A stretch of DNA of 64,000 bases, taken from NCBI RefSeq assembly GCF_041260155.1, contig NC_091933.1, positions 30,559,933 through 30,623,932 of the forward strand, read 5' to 3'. This stretch comes from Ptychodera flava (taxonomy: Eukaryota; Hemichordata; Enteropneusta; Ptychoderidae). The notes under the pieces were generated by a model that saw only the letters and a program-made list of their open reading frames with translations, did not search any database and was not told the origin of the DNA. Positions 12,669 through 29,738 of the stretch are shown piece after piece. The position numbers and the translations under genes were made by a program. Every line of letters starts with the position of its first letter. Position 1 is the first letter of the stretch.

Positions 12669-13633
12669 CGTTTAGGTAACAGGACAGTTGCCCCGGGACA
12701 TTTAGTCCCCGGAACATTTCCAACGTACCATTTACCCCTCCCCCCCCCCCTTGGCTATTAACCACGGGACACTTACCACTCGGACACTTACCACACGAGA
12801 CATTTACCATCCGGACAATTACCCCCTCTTGAAATTTATTTTAAAGGACGTCTGATCCATTCATTATTTTCAAACAGTTTTAACTTTGTTTTGACATAGC
12901 ATAGACACTGTCTATGATTCAAACAGCCTTATGGAGTGTATTCTATGTTGGTGATGACGGAATTAGTAAATATTTTGTGAAACATCCAACTCACATTCTA
13001 CCCCTAAAACATAAAAATTGAAGATGTGTGTAACTTTCGATGCAACCCGGTTTTGACTAAAAAAGACAAAAAAGGAAAAAGAGACAAATACTATTAGTTA
13101 CCTCGTGTTAGGGTCAAGGTTAGGTTTAGGGTAAGCCAACTAAATGATTCGTATACAGACATTATTTTAGTCCGTTAACACCATATAGTTGTTATTTCAA
13201 TGTCATTTACTATACAATGTATGGTTTGACATACAATGTAAAGTTCAAAATTAACTTCATTTTTCAACTGACAGCCACTGGTGTAGTGGTTAGGATGGGG
13301 TCTTAAACTGTCCCGGTTCGATTCCCTGATAGGCATAAGGTAAAATTTGGAATGCATAGTATATTGTAACATTTGCGAGGCATAGTAAATCATGTGTCGT
13401 CCAGCAGGCGACAGTACTTTAAAAGATGCACACGCAGTGTTTGCGATTGTTCGGCAACCTTTTTTTCATCATTTCTCATTTGACGTCATTTTCGACGAAG
13501 CAGTATTGTCGTTATAAATAGTGTTAGGGGTGAATATCCGGGTGGTAAATGGCCGGTGGCAATTAGCCGAGGGGTTAATGTCTGGTGGTGGTTGTCCAGA
13601 GGGTATTTGTCTGAGTTTTAACTGTACTACAAA
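12669..13633. mobile_element. About 0.97-kb insertion with inverted minisatellite ends, intron 4 of copy A
   Basis: Copy B reads ATATGGACCTCTGGTTAAAC without interruption (21358-21377). Copy A is split there by about 965 bp, possibly with a CT target duplication. The left end (12680-12835) holds a degenerate tandem motif of the form GGACA.TTACCAC.C. The right end (13500-13620) holds the same motif in the opposite orientation, plus loosely matching outer ends (GTTTAGGTA versus GTTTGTAGTA on the complement). The middle contains TTAGGG-like runs (13110-13135), two identical ATACAATGTA-type blocks and a tRNA-like promoter (13279-13325). No reading frame suggests a transposase, so this is a non-autonomous element of unassigned class. 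Confidence 0.72.
13275..13330 (+). repeat. tRNA-derived (SINE-like) promoter pair
   Basis: An A box-like TGGTGTAGTGG at 13279-13289 is followed by the B box GGTTCGATTCC at 13315-13325, the spacing expected of a tRNA-derived Pol III promoter. The flanks do not fold into a full cloverleaf. It sits inside the 12669-13633 insertion, so it is either a nested SINE or part of that element. Confidence 0.6.
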
Positions 13634-14983
13634 CCTGGTTAAACAACCAAGAAGTATATCAGGTGTTTCGAAGGGGTGGGCACATCCTGCTCCATATTTG
13701 GCATTTGTCATGTAGCAGTCTGTTAGACAGTCCAAATAGGAAATATTTACAGACTGATGTTTTTAATGTCATCAGTGATCATCTGTCTCCGAGACATATC
13801 ACACTTGTACAAAAGTCCATGATACCTGCCAAAAACGCCTGATATATTTGCAAGAGAGGAAGCTATGAAATCAATATGAGTGATTGGACTTTACATATGT
13901 CAGCTACACGAACGTTTGGATTTAGAGCATGACGTCCGATCTTTACATGGAAATCATTTTTGTATAATTGGCCTCTAGATATGTAGAACTTTTCACACAT
14001 ACCTATTGAGAACGGCCGTATCCGGTCGCCAAATTTTGCCAGCTGGAAATCGTATTTCTGTTATACCATCATAATCGTCAGGGTTCCAACTGAGAAATTC
14101 GTCTTGCCATCTCTGAAAAATAATAACATCATCTGAGAGGAGGGCTTACCTCTTAAAAAAAGTTTAAACAAGCTATGAAAAACAGATCATCCAACTTATG
14201 GACATAATTTATTCCTTTAAATGCAGCATATAGATATGCGCCGAGGCAAACATCATTCATATTTTCATATTTCATAGAGGAAATGGGAGGGGGTTGAAAC
14301 CAAACGTAAAAGATTCGGTTACTCAGCATATTTATCACCTACGTCACCTTTGTCCCACCGTCATAACTCTAGTGAATTGAATGAGAATTAAAATATTTAC
14401 CTGATATAGATACGCCGTCAGAGTGATCATTTGCTGTTTCTCGTTCTGGAAGATAAGAAAACGAGATCTCCATCAAAACCCTACAAGACTAAAAGTGTTC
14501 ATTGTAGATCAGAGTTACGTCTGTATAGTAAGTTTGCTATTTCTTTTGTCGAATTCTCGCGAAAGCGAACATGAACTCCACTTTCCCATCCATCCTTCCA
14601 TGTCAAATGCTTATAGTGTCATAACACAACTGTAGGAAAGTTAAGTACACACGCAAACAAATTGACAAACCCACCATGTCGTCAATTCGGTGTAAACACA
14701 CGACAAATTCAGAGCTAATGCATCTGTAGCATTCTTGACAGGCAACAAGTCGGTTTCGTAGTCTTTCAACAAGTCACGCGACAAACGGCTAAATGGACTC
14801 AGATCTGAAGCGCATATCCCTGCAAATTGAGCATACAATACTTTATCAGACGTTTGATCGCCACGTTTACCTTTAAGAGTGGACAGTGTTACCATCCAAT
14901 CTGGCCGTGCATCCTAAATGTCCAAAGGTCAACAAATACAATTCTTTTAGATTCTCACTCTCGTGATCAACAGTAGTTTTTTC

Positions 14984-15064
14984 AATCGGGTTTGAACCCA
15001 CAACCTACGGTATCAGTCAGCTAGCCGAGAAGCAACAGACAGAACCGCTCGGCCAAATCCGCTA
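14984..15064 (-). repeat. tRNA(Ser/Leu)-like SINE head, intron 1 of copy A
   Basis: On the minus strand the A box TGGCCGAGCGGTT (15043-15055) and B box GGTTCAAACCC (14988-14998) are in order. The length and A box resemble a class II (Ser/Leu) tRNA. The acceptor stem does not pair (5' GCGGATT against an AT-rich 3' side), so it is not a working tRNA. Copy B lacks the whole 14969-15236 stretch. Confidence 0.65.
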
Positions 15065-15366
15065 GGTTGTTACATTTTTTTCTGACTGAGACCCCTCTAC
15101 ACATTGTAAAGTTCAGAGGCACTTACGTTCGCACGTTCGCTATCACATATCGCACAAAACTTTATGGAAGCAATGAATATACATCGCTTAAACTGGGCAA
15201 TAGACAGCCTCGGGGACAATTCTGTCCACCACAAGTGACGCGGAGAGTTGAATGAGGATTAAATGAATTAAAGTTTGAATTATGCGAGAGCACTACACAA
15301 GAGGGAATGCGATGTCGACAAGCACTCACTATAGTTCTATTGTTTAAGTTGCTTTCTGATCGATAT

Positions 15367-15585
15367 CACTGCATAAAAACCCTATAATACTTACTGTATT
15401 AACATGGATTATTGCCTGTATTTTAGCTGAAGAGTGCATATACAGATGAATACAGTCAAGAATCCATTTTTTGTATTCAGCAAGCCTGTATTCATGTGGA
15501 TTCATGTGAATTCACGTGTATTATACTGTAATACAGGCAACTCATTAGTGTGAATTTATCTGAATTATTGGGTTTTCACGCAGTG
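15367..15585. mobile_element. 219-bp MITE, CACTGC ends, TAT target duplication
   Basis: Begins CACTGCATAAAAAC and ends GTTTTCACGCAGTG. Flanked by TAT on both sides (15364-15366, 15586-15588). A second copy of exactly the same length lies in opposite orientation at 24656-24874. No coding capacity. A 3-bp duplication with CACT-type ends fits CACTA/CMC-like or PIF/Harbinger-like non-autonomous elements. Confidence 0.85.
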
Positions 15586-15721
15586 TATGGTGGTATGATA
15601 TACAAAATAAATTTCGAGAAGATCAACTCTAAATCCTATGCATTACTTCGAAATTACAACGTTGCTCTTCCTCTTTGTCTCTCTCTGTCTCTCTCTCACT
15701 GTCTCTCTCTCATACAGACGT

Positions 15722-15833
<112 letters not shown>

Positions 15834-16546
15834 ATTCGCGCTCACCGGGAAGTACAATGCACAGTGTGGTTTCGTAGAACAGGATGTATGCATACATGCG
15901 TATAGAGAGGGGGAAACAGAGACAGAGACAGGCAGACAGGTAGACAGACAGACAGACAGACAGAGACTCGAGTTCGATATATCTGCAAGAGGAACGACGT
16001 AAACTTAATAATTTGTAAGGTCACCAGGGACACCTTCAGACGAAAAAATACAGTAGCGTTACTTAATTTTCATGCTTTTCGAGCATTCTAGCCTTAATAG
16101 TTCGCAAATATCTACAGAGCCCGAACAAAGCGATGCTAAACGCTTGCGTAACATCAGTGTAACAGATGGTTTTACAGAAGTTAGGATTGGTCATGTCCCA
16201 ACGGAACACGATACCGTTCAAAAACACATAATCAGTATTTTTAGGCAAGCTCCGGTGAGTCTGCTTCCAGTATGCCGTAAAATGATGACAAATTGATGGA
16301 AAACTCACCACAATGGATGATTGTGAAGAGAAGTACTACATCCAACGAACAACTCAGTCGCGACAACATGGTTAACAGTTAGACTATCGTCTCTCTGCCG
16401 TGCGTTCCTTCTGAAGCACAACTATTTGTACTTTTGCGTAAAATCATTGAGTGGATATTACCAAGAATTGAGTTACGTATCATACGCAAAAATACACAAC
16501 CAAATAGCTATGACCATAATAAGTCATGTATCAGCGCACATGCGTT

Positions 16547-16563
16547 ACATATCGCATACCCTG
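16547..16563 (-). promoter_or_regulatory. Conserved 17-nt upstream motif, copy A
   Basis: On the gene strand it reads CAGGGTATGCGATATGT and lies about 178 nt before the start codon. The same 17 bases occur upstream of copy B, the relic exon and copy C at 170-184 nt, while surrounding DNA differs more. It is a candidate core promoter or first-exon element. There is no transcript evidence in the sequence. Confidence 0.45.
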
Positions 16564-16648
16564 ATATTTTGTAAATCTACATTGATGATTCTTAGTCCTT
16601 TGTCACATAACCTACGATTATTACCTTTAAATAGCCTCCTCGCATTAG

Positions 16649-17040
16649 GCACCTGTTGATTCCCCACTACAGCTTTAGTTGCTGGTACCCTATCAGGGAT
16701 GATGGCAATAGGTCCTGTAACCCCTGACTTTATACTATATAGAATTACAGAAAACGTGTACATAATGGAAAGTGTCTGTCCCTCCCATTCACGTCTCAAC
16801 GGACACACGAATGTTCAGTAAGAGAGAATAGAAAGATTGCCGACGCATATAGAGAATCAAAACTCATCTGATGAATTAATCGACAAATATTCTTTAATTT
16901 CCGTCATCGAATTTACATGAACAAAAAGTTCTTTATCAATTCTCGGTAGTTTATATCTAGTAATGTTTCCGTATTATCTTGCTTATAGTATGCTGCGTAA
17001 AGAAACAAAAACTAAAGTTCCCCTGAAATGTTATAAGGGA
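16649..17040. repeat. Cluster-specific module M, copy 1
   Basis: About 390 bp beginning CACCTGTTGATTCC and including TTGCTGGTACCCTATCAGGG and a GAAATGTTATAAGGG end. Further copies lie at 18626-19012, 24258-24900 (interrupted by a MITE) and 26040-26425. It is always upstream of a receptor or relic, so it belongs to the tandem duplication. No gene in it. Confidence 0.8.
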
Positions 17041-18430
17041 TAAAATAGTTTGCATTCTAGCATTTTATCAGATTGTTTAAAGGCACTGTTCGCGATCATT
17101 GCCTTTGTTCTAGTCTGTAAGAGGATTACAGAGGTGTGATGGCCTTTTGTTTCCCATTGAAATTGTAATGTAGTGGGTAAATTTTTCTGTTGAGACAATC
17201 ACACAGGCCTTTAATTATATACCATTGCAGTGACTCACAGTCTCAGTCTCAGGTATGTGCCATGATTGCAAAACATGAATCCGTGAGGACATATCGGAAA
17301 ATGATGTGTTTTGGTAATCGAGAAAGAGAGAAGTTTTAGGAAATTCTGTTAGCAGCCATTGCATGCCTATGCACAAGACCATTTGTCGCCTGCATCAACT
17401 TTAAACTCTGAATATTCTTCTAGGAGACACAAACAACGTAATTTGTTGCTGTTGTAAAGAATACATGACTATACATGTTGTAGAATTAAGAACACATGAA
17501 ATGATACCTACCGGTTTGTATCTCGCTCTTTATTTGTTTCACCCAATATGAATCAGCAATACAATCTCAGAACTGTCCAATAGACATTACCCAGGAGTGA
17601 AACAATATCGTAAAATGAATGCATTTGAGTTGCAATTGACACACTGTATCGATCACTAACATAGGAATTCACGGTGGTTTGATACTAGTGCCACATATCC
17701 CTATCACATTTACTAGTGTTACAAGCAAAGTTTTTGTTTGTGTAACCAATTTTGGACATGAACTCTTTATGTAAATCAACGATCAGCCAATGGTATTATT
17801 ACTGCTCACCGTCTCCCTTCGGCAAATTGTTGGCGAGAGGACTGTATGATAGTGAAACAGAATAGTGACTCAAAGATAATATCGTTTATTTCTTATACTT
17901 GGATGATGCATATTCTAGGTGTTGTCCGTTCTTGTAAGGTATTCTTAAACATACCTCCTATATATACAGTGGTTAATATATATTGTTAAATGTAAACTCA
18001 TCATATCATCTATTATACATGTGGATATAATGCGTAATCAGATGGTCTCACAAACCTTCGTCAATATCATTGTCTTTTTCTGCTTTTTTATGAGTTCTTG
18101 ACTTTGGGTGGTCACTATAAGCAAAAGGTAACTTGTGTAGTTTGTGTAGAACAAGCGTACGAGTTAAATACGAAATACAAGCCAAGATGACATCAACGAA
18201 AATGAAATCTCCTCTGCAATAGTATACGATACCATATAAGCTTATATTCAGCGAAATTAACGATGAACAAACTAAGGTTTATTAATATTCGGGTGCGATG
18301 TTAACATCGACCAGCTGAGTCATTCACTTCAGCGATCGAGTTGTACGATTCTAAGTATAAGTATACAGATGTCCTCGTGGGAAATTACAGTGCTCGATGC
18401 TAAAGCCGAGCGTTATAAATAATAATACAA
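17041..18430. other. Upstream flank of copy A, no gene
   Basis: Homologous to about 24890-25430 (upstream of B) and 27500-28330 (upstream of the second relic), with shared blocks such as AAAACATGAATC and CATATCCCCATCACATTTA-like stretches. From about 18280 it becomes homologous to the downstream flank of C, so the repeat unit boundary lies near 18.3 kb. No coding signal. Confidence 0.65.
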
Positions 18431-18511
18431 AATTACTTCAAGTACAAAGTAATGATATCTGTTACTAAAGTTTCATGCAACCTCCAATCATCAGACTGAA
18501 GACTTCCTAAC

Positions 18512-19012
<501 letters not shown>

Positions 19013-19087
19013 AAAAAGATAGCTTTAACGAAGACTCCTTACCTCGACCTGCGACGGTTATTGATCAATAATTTTACAAGTTATATT

Positions 19088-19093
19088 TTTATT
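19088..19093 (-). terminator. Candidate polyadenylation signal of copy B
   Basis: AATAAA on the gene strand about 133 nt after the stop codon. A single hexamer in AT-rich DNA is weak evidence. Copy A has lost this hexamer at the matching place. Confidence 0.3.
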
Positions 19094-19225
19094 AATTCAA
19101 TCTAAATAGAAAAGATCCGAAAGGTGTTATAATTTAGTCACTGACTTGCTTTTGGCCACAAAGCATTTTGCATCAAAATAGGTATGTAATTATTCAATTA
19201 CATGTTCTTCAACCCCCTCCACCTT

Positions 19226-23945
<4,720 letters not shown>

Positions 23946-24124
23946 GGTTATAACAGGTAGAATATCGTCTCTCTGTCGTGCGTTCCTTCTGAAGCACAAC
24001 TATTTGTACGTTTGCGTAAAATTAATGAGTGGATATTACCAAGAATTGAGTGACGTATTATACGCAAAAATACACAACAGCATAGCTATGACCATAATAA
24101 GCCGTGTGTCAGCATACATGTGTC

Positions 24125-24141
24125 ACATATCGCATACCCTG
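24125..24141 (-). promoter_or_regulatory. Conserved 17-nt upstream motif, copy B
   Basis: Identical 17 bases to the motif upstream of A, C and the relic, 179 nt before the start codon. Confidence 0.45.
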
Positions 24142-24257
24142 TAATTTTGTAAATATGCACCGATGATTAGTAATCTGGTGCGTGGCCATAAGGAGGGTGA
24201 CACTTGAAACCTTACCTGTGATATTTACTGAAAATAGTCTTCCATACATTAGGCACC

Positions 24258-24900
24258 TGCTGATTCCTCATTACAGTGTTAGTTGCTGGTACCCTATCAG
24301 GGATGATGGCAATAGGTCCTGTTACCCACACGACCTTTTATACTCTATAGAACTATACAGAAATGTTTACATGCTTAAAACGTTCTTAATGTAGAATGTC
24401 TGTCCGTCCCATTACGACCAAACAGACGCACGAATGCTTAGAATGAGAGGATAGTAAGATTGCCGATAGAAGAAGAGAATTAACTCATCTGTTGGATTCA
24501 TCAGCAGTTATCTTTAATGTCCGCTATCCAAATTTACATAAACAAAGAGTTCTTTATCAATTCTCAGTATTTTATATCTAGTAATATTTCAGTATCATCT
24601 TGCTTATAGTTTGCTGTGCAGAGAAACGAAAACTATAGGTCCCGAAATGTTATAACACTGCATGAAAACGCAATAATACAGATAAATTCACATTAATGAG
24701 TTGCCTGTATTATGGAATAATACACGTGAATTCACATGAATCCACATGAATACAGGCTTTCTGAATACAAGCAATGGATTATTAACTGTATTCACCTGTA
24801 TATGCACTATTCAGCTAAAATACAGGCAATAATTCATGCTAATACAGTAAGTATTATAGCGTTTTTATGCAGTGTAAGGGGATTAAAATAGTTGGCATTC
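24258..24900. repeat. Cluster-specific module M, copy 3, split by a MITE
   Basis: Homologous to 16649-17040 and 26040-26425, interrupted by the 219-bp MITE at 24656-24874. The flanks GAAATGTTATAA and TAAGGGGATTAAAATAG are continuous in copy 1. Confidence 0.8.
24656..24874. mobile_element. 219-bp MITE, CACTGC ends, TAA target duplication
   Basis: Reverse-orientation sister of 15367-15585, same length. TAA lies on both sides (24653-24655 and 24875-24877). The unoccupied site is present in module M copy 1 (17030-17045, TGTTATAAGGGATAAAATAG) with a single TAA. Confidence 0.92.
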
Positions 24901-25683
24901 CAGCATTTTATCAGACTGTGTAATTACTTAAACACCATTGCAATGACTCACAGCCTTACGGTAAGCGCCATGATTGCAAAACATGAATCAAAAAGGAAAT
25001 ATCGGGAAATGATGAGTTCCGGTAATCGGGAAAGTGATAAGTTTTTAGGAAATTCCGTAAGCCAACGGATGCCTATGCATAAGACCATTTATCGCATGCA
25101 TCAACTTTAACATATCGAAACTCTTCTAGGAGACATAAACGACGTAACTTGTTACTGTTGTAATGAATATACTGTAAACTTACGAACACATGAAATGATA
25201 CCAACCGGTTTGTATATCGCTCTTTATCAATATGAATCAACCATACAATCTTAGAACTATTCAATAGGCATTACCCAGGAGTTAAAAAATATACTCTTTG
25301 GATCACTAACACAGGAATTCATGGTGGTTTGATACTAATGCCACATCATATCCCCATCACATTTAAAAGTGTTACAAGCAAAGTATTTGTTTGTGTAATA
25401 TATAATTTAAATACGTGTGTGTCAAAAGGACTGACATTACTTAATTGTTTGATGTTTTACTCATGTTCTACCCATAAAAGTGTGTAGATATCTACAGAGG
25501 TCAAAATAGTGCGATACTGTACGCTTGTGATACATCAGTGGAACAGATACGATAAGGTTAGGACTAGTCATGTCCAAACGAAACACGTTACCGTTCACAA
25601 TACGCACAATCAATAATTTCAGGCCCCATCCGATGGGATTGCCTCCCGTGTGCGTAATGATGTTAAATCGACGGGAAACTCAT

Positions 25684-25744
25684 TGCAGTGAATGATGGTG
25701 ATGGCAAGAGACACATTCAACGAACAACTAAGATGCGAAGACAT
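25684..25744 (-). pseudogene. Relic first exon of a lost receptor copy
   Basis: A 61-nt stretch on the minus strand still encodes a signal peptide like those of B and C (MSSHLSCSLNVSLAITIIHC). The splice donor is changed: the bases that read GTGAG in A and B read ATGAG here. Intron 1-type sequence follows at 25440-25680, but none of exons 2-6 is present before copy B's upstream flank begins. This is the 5' remnant of a further tandem copy. Its upstream motif is still intact (25914-25930). Confidence 0.8.
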
Positions 25745-25913
25745 AGGTAACTAGACTGTGGTCTCTTTATCATGCAATCTTTCTGAATGACACCTATTTG
25801 TATGCTTCCACGAAATTAATCAATTGATATTACCGAGAAGCGAGTGATTTATAATGCGCAAAATACACAAATAGGTGTGACCATAATGACCCATGTTTTG
25901 GCGCACATGTGAC

Positions 25914-25930
25914 ACATATCGCATACCCTG
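25914..25930 (-). promoter_or_regulatory. Conserved 17-nt upstream motif of the relic copy
   Basis: Same 17 bases, 170 nt before the relic start codon. Kept although the gene behind it has been lost. Confidence 0.4.
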
Positions 25931-26039
25931 TAATTTTGTAAATTTGCATTGATGATTCGTAGTCTGGGCTTAGCCAGAAGGGGAACGTCCCTCGAAACCT
26001 TACCTGCGATTTTTACTAGAAATAGTGTCCCGTAAATGA

Positions 26040-26425
26040 AACACCTGTTGATTCCTTACTACTGCATTAGTTGCTGGTACCCTATCAGGGATTGTGGCAG
26101 TAGGCCATGTTATCCATGCGACCTTTTAACTTTAAGAAATTGTAGAAATGTTTTACTGCTGTAAACATACTAAAAGGAGAATGTCTGTCCTTTCCATTTA
26201 CGTTTGAACTGATGCAAGGATGCACGAGATGAAAGAAATGTTGCCAATAATTGCAGAGAATAAGCACATCTGATGGATTCATCAACAGTTATTCTGAAAT
26301 TTCCACCATCAAATATACATGAACAAAAGTTCTAAAAAAGTTTATATTGAAAAATGTTTAAGTTTTGTCTTGCTTACATTTTGCTGCAAACAGAAATGAA
26401 ATGTAAAGTTCCCCCGAAATGTTAT
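26040..26425. repeat. Cluster-specific module M, copy 4
   Basis: Homologous to 16649-17040, 18626-19012 and 24258-24900. Upstream of the relic first exon. Confidence 0.75.
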
Positions 26426-26429
26426 TAGG

Positions 26430-27050
26430 GCATTTAAATAGTTGGCATTCCAGCATTTTATCAATATTGTGTGCACATCTTTTTCGATGAGCTATGCATC
26501 AACGTCGACTCGAAGTAAATCTTAGTTTAAATAATCGAAGAACAGCCAGTGTACAGACAACACTTGTCTACCAGCAATGATCTAAAAGTTATACAACTAA
26601 TGAGTATGCTGTGACTGTGTCGGGTTGCTGTTATCACACGATTTGACAACAGCTTAATTGCACTATATGTTACAAGAAGGTTTGTGTCGTAAACAGCTTT
26701 GTGAATAAATTTTCTTTCGCTTCCGGCAAAATCTTATCTCTTCTCCTAATTTTAATTCTCGTATAGGTTCAGCAATTAACTAAATTCAAATGACAGAAAG
26801 TCATAGAATGTGTGAATAAGCTAATAATTACAGTGTCACACTGGCCACACTGTACGAATAATTAAACGCAGTGTGATCAATGTACCCCAGAAATCTGATC
26901 TGATCAATATACCCGAGAAGTATGATTTAAACTTACTAAATACGCAAATGAACTTAACACACAAAGAGACGCAGACATTGTGACCACATCAAATACCGTA
27001 TTGGCCCCGGCCCATGGTGTCCCAAAAGTACTAGTATTATAAAACTTTGA
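26430..27050. other. Intergenic, no gene recognised
   Basis: AT-rich DNA between module M copy 4 and the second relic. No domain-bearing frame, no clear repeat. Confidence 0.6.
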
Positions 27051-27051
27051 A

Positions 27052-27190
27052 AGTCTGGATAGCTATCCCCGAGACGCGTTCTATTTTTAAAGTTCGTAAA
27101 TAAGTACAGAGCCAAAACAAAGCATACTATAAGTGGTATCACAGAGATTATGAACCGTCATGTCCCAATAAACACGTCACAATACAGAAA
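27052..27190 (-). pseudogene. Second receptor relic, intron 1 sequence only
   Basis: Matches the part of intron 1 beside exon 1 in copies A-C (AGTTCGTAAATA, TACAGAGC, a CATGTCCCAA.TAAACACG-like block; compare 34980-35110). No recognisable exon 1 follows. Further right, 27500-27680 and 27990-28330 match the upstream flanks of A and B. A third decayed unit thus sits between B and C. Confidence 0.65.
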
Positions 27191-27351
27191 ATACACAAGC
27201 CGTACTTGACATTTGATCTCCCGTAGTAGTACGTACATGTAATGTGAGGTCACATTTTTGCAAGGATTATTACAAAAAAACATACTTCCCATTATTTTCC
27301 TTTTCCTTACTTTCTTCTTCCTCCTCCTCCTCCTCCTCCGCCAGCCTCTCT

Positions 27352-27382
<31 letters not shown>

Positions 27383-27674
27383 AGACAAAGCAAGGCTAGA
27401 AGTATTTATGTTTTATTAAGATTATCTTGGCCTGCCTGCAACCACTGATTATTTGATGTACTATCACACGTGCGAGAGCGTCTGATCTTTATTAACGGGT
27501 AGTTACTTAATTACCGATGCAATTACTCACAGTCATACGATATGATTCGAGAACATGAATCTATAAAGAAATGATGAGTTCTGGTAATCGGAAAAGACAT
27601 AAGTTTTGTAGGAAATTCAGTTAGCCGCTGCATGCCTATGCACGAGACTATTTATCGCATTCATCAACTTTATG

Positions 27675-27990
27675 CTTGTAAATGTGATGAGGATATGATT
27701 TAGAACTAGTATCAAACGGTAGAGGCACCATGGGACAGTGGCTAGGGTATCGGAGTTACTATCGGAGGATGGTCAGTTCGAGACACGGTAGGTCCAGAGT
27801 AGTGGACTCACTGTCAGAGGGTGGTGAGTTCGAGACTCCAGTACGGTGTCATGCCCTTGAGCACAGCACTTTTTTCTCCTAGTTGATTCATTGCTCCATT
27901 GGATAGTGAGTTACGGGTACCTCATCTTGTGATGGGTTCTCCTTTTGGATTGAGTAATATGATAAATTAAAAATAAAAATAAAATAAACC
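27675..27990 (+). mobile_element. tRNA-derived SINE with A-rich tail
   Basis: Head with A box-like GACAGTGGCTAGGG and B box GGTCAGTTCGAGAC (27771-27784); a second B box-like GTGAGTTCGAGACT follows at about 27825, hinting at a dimeric head. The 3' end is an A-rich AAAATA-type tail (27960-27988). The homologous flanks of A (17395-17425) and B (25100-25130) run directly from CATCAACTTTA to the CTCTTC.AGGAGAC block without it, so it inserted in this unit only. Confidence 0.75.
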
Positions 27991-28329
27991 ATGGAAACTC
28001 TTCAAGGAGACATAAACTTGTTTCTGATGTAAAGAATACATGACACGAAATTATACCAACAGGCTTGTATTTCGCCCTTTTTTGTTTAATGAACAAGCCA
28101 TACAATCATAGAACTATTCAAAAAACATAACCAAGGGGTTAATTGGAATTACAATTGACAGACTGTATGGATAACAAAAGTAGGAAACCACGGTGTTTTG
28201 ATTCTAGTTCCACATCATATCCCCATCACATTTATAAGCACTACAAGCAATGTGTAATCACATCGATTTTAGACATGAACTCGTTATGTAAATCAGCAAT
28301 CACCCGATGGCGTATGCGAAAAAGAACTA

Positions 28330-29666
28330 GTATAGTAGACGAAAGCTAACAAGCGTACGTATATAGTACAAAATAATAGTAAATATTACATCAAAGAAAA
28401 TGAAATGACCTATGTCACAGTATCTAATACAATAAATATTCAGTGGAATTATCTATGAGTAATCTGAAGTTATTGATATTCTTATCTAATGTTAACTTTA
28501 AACAACTAACCCTTTCACTACAACGACCGAGTTTAACCCTGTTGTACGGATTAAAGTACCAGAACTCTATCGATATACATGAAAGTTTGCAAAAATAAAA
28601 GAGTGTCTGTGTTTATTCATAAAATCTTACGTAATACAATAAAAGAAAATTAAAGTCGGTGTCGTATTTACATAACAACACGATTGGAACTAATTTAGGA
28701 TAATTGGCTGGTGAAGTAATGTCGATTTAATCTACAAATGTTATCTCATCTGCTTTCCTTTTCATATTACACACTTGTTTTTATAAGTAATTTGCGATAT
28801 TGCGGCATTCATTATATGGCACCTAATACTTTTGAGAAATTTGCAAAATATGAAAATCCAATTATCCCAAATTAGTTCCAATCGTGTTTAACCAGCTTAA
28901 CATCTATTACCGTAATGTTAAATGTACATAGTTATGAAGTTTGATGTATTTTGCAGTGTTTTGTTCTGTCTTAAGAACACGGTGTTTTCGGTCATTCCAT
29001 ATTCATGTCAACATACATGGTTTTCACCTTGTTCACAAAGCCATGTAATGTCAGTCACATTAAAGTATCATCGTATATAACTGAATTCTCGTATGGACTT
29101 GAATTCTTTTCCAAGTTGTCTTGTAACGGAAATACCTTGTATTTGAACACAGAAAAAAAAACTGTATTTGTCTCGAAAACAATAATCATGATACAAAATA
29201 CTATCAAAATGTCAGCTGTAGTCTCTCTAAGGACAAATCTTTCCTTTGATGAGGTACCTATCGCAATAATTATGACGTTACTGTGCTATAACATCACGAT
29301 ATGATGGCAGTCCCATCAACTAAGAGACCGTTTTCCGATGTATTTTTCACGGACTGTAAAAGACTCTAGACCCCTCCATCTAATACCTTTGTAAATTTTG
29401 GATGTAGTTTTCTTGCTACAGCATTCATATATGCCCATACCATCGGACGCAACTACACTTAAAGACTGACCTAGTTTAGTAATCGGGCTTTGAAATCTCT
29501 CATTTCGAATCAATGCATGTCTAACAAACCACATGAAATGCAAACAAAATGCGTCCCTTGAGGGATTGAGTATCTTCTCGTTTCCAGGTTTCTGCAGACT
29601 CATTTACGCACGTTCATCAAAATTCCGACCCTGTGTAACAATCATTTTAAAATCTATCTACCAACA

Positions 29667-29738
<72 letters not shown>

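Noticed and set aside
13100-13140. Interstitial telomere array
   Set aside because: Only a few degenerate TTAGGG-like units are present, within a transposon-like insertion.
14984-15064. Functional tRNA gene for Ser or Leu
   Set aside because: A and B boxes are good, but the acceptor stem does not pair and the anticodon arm is poor, so it is a tRNA-derived repeat head.
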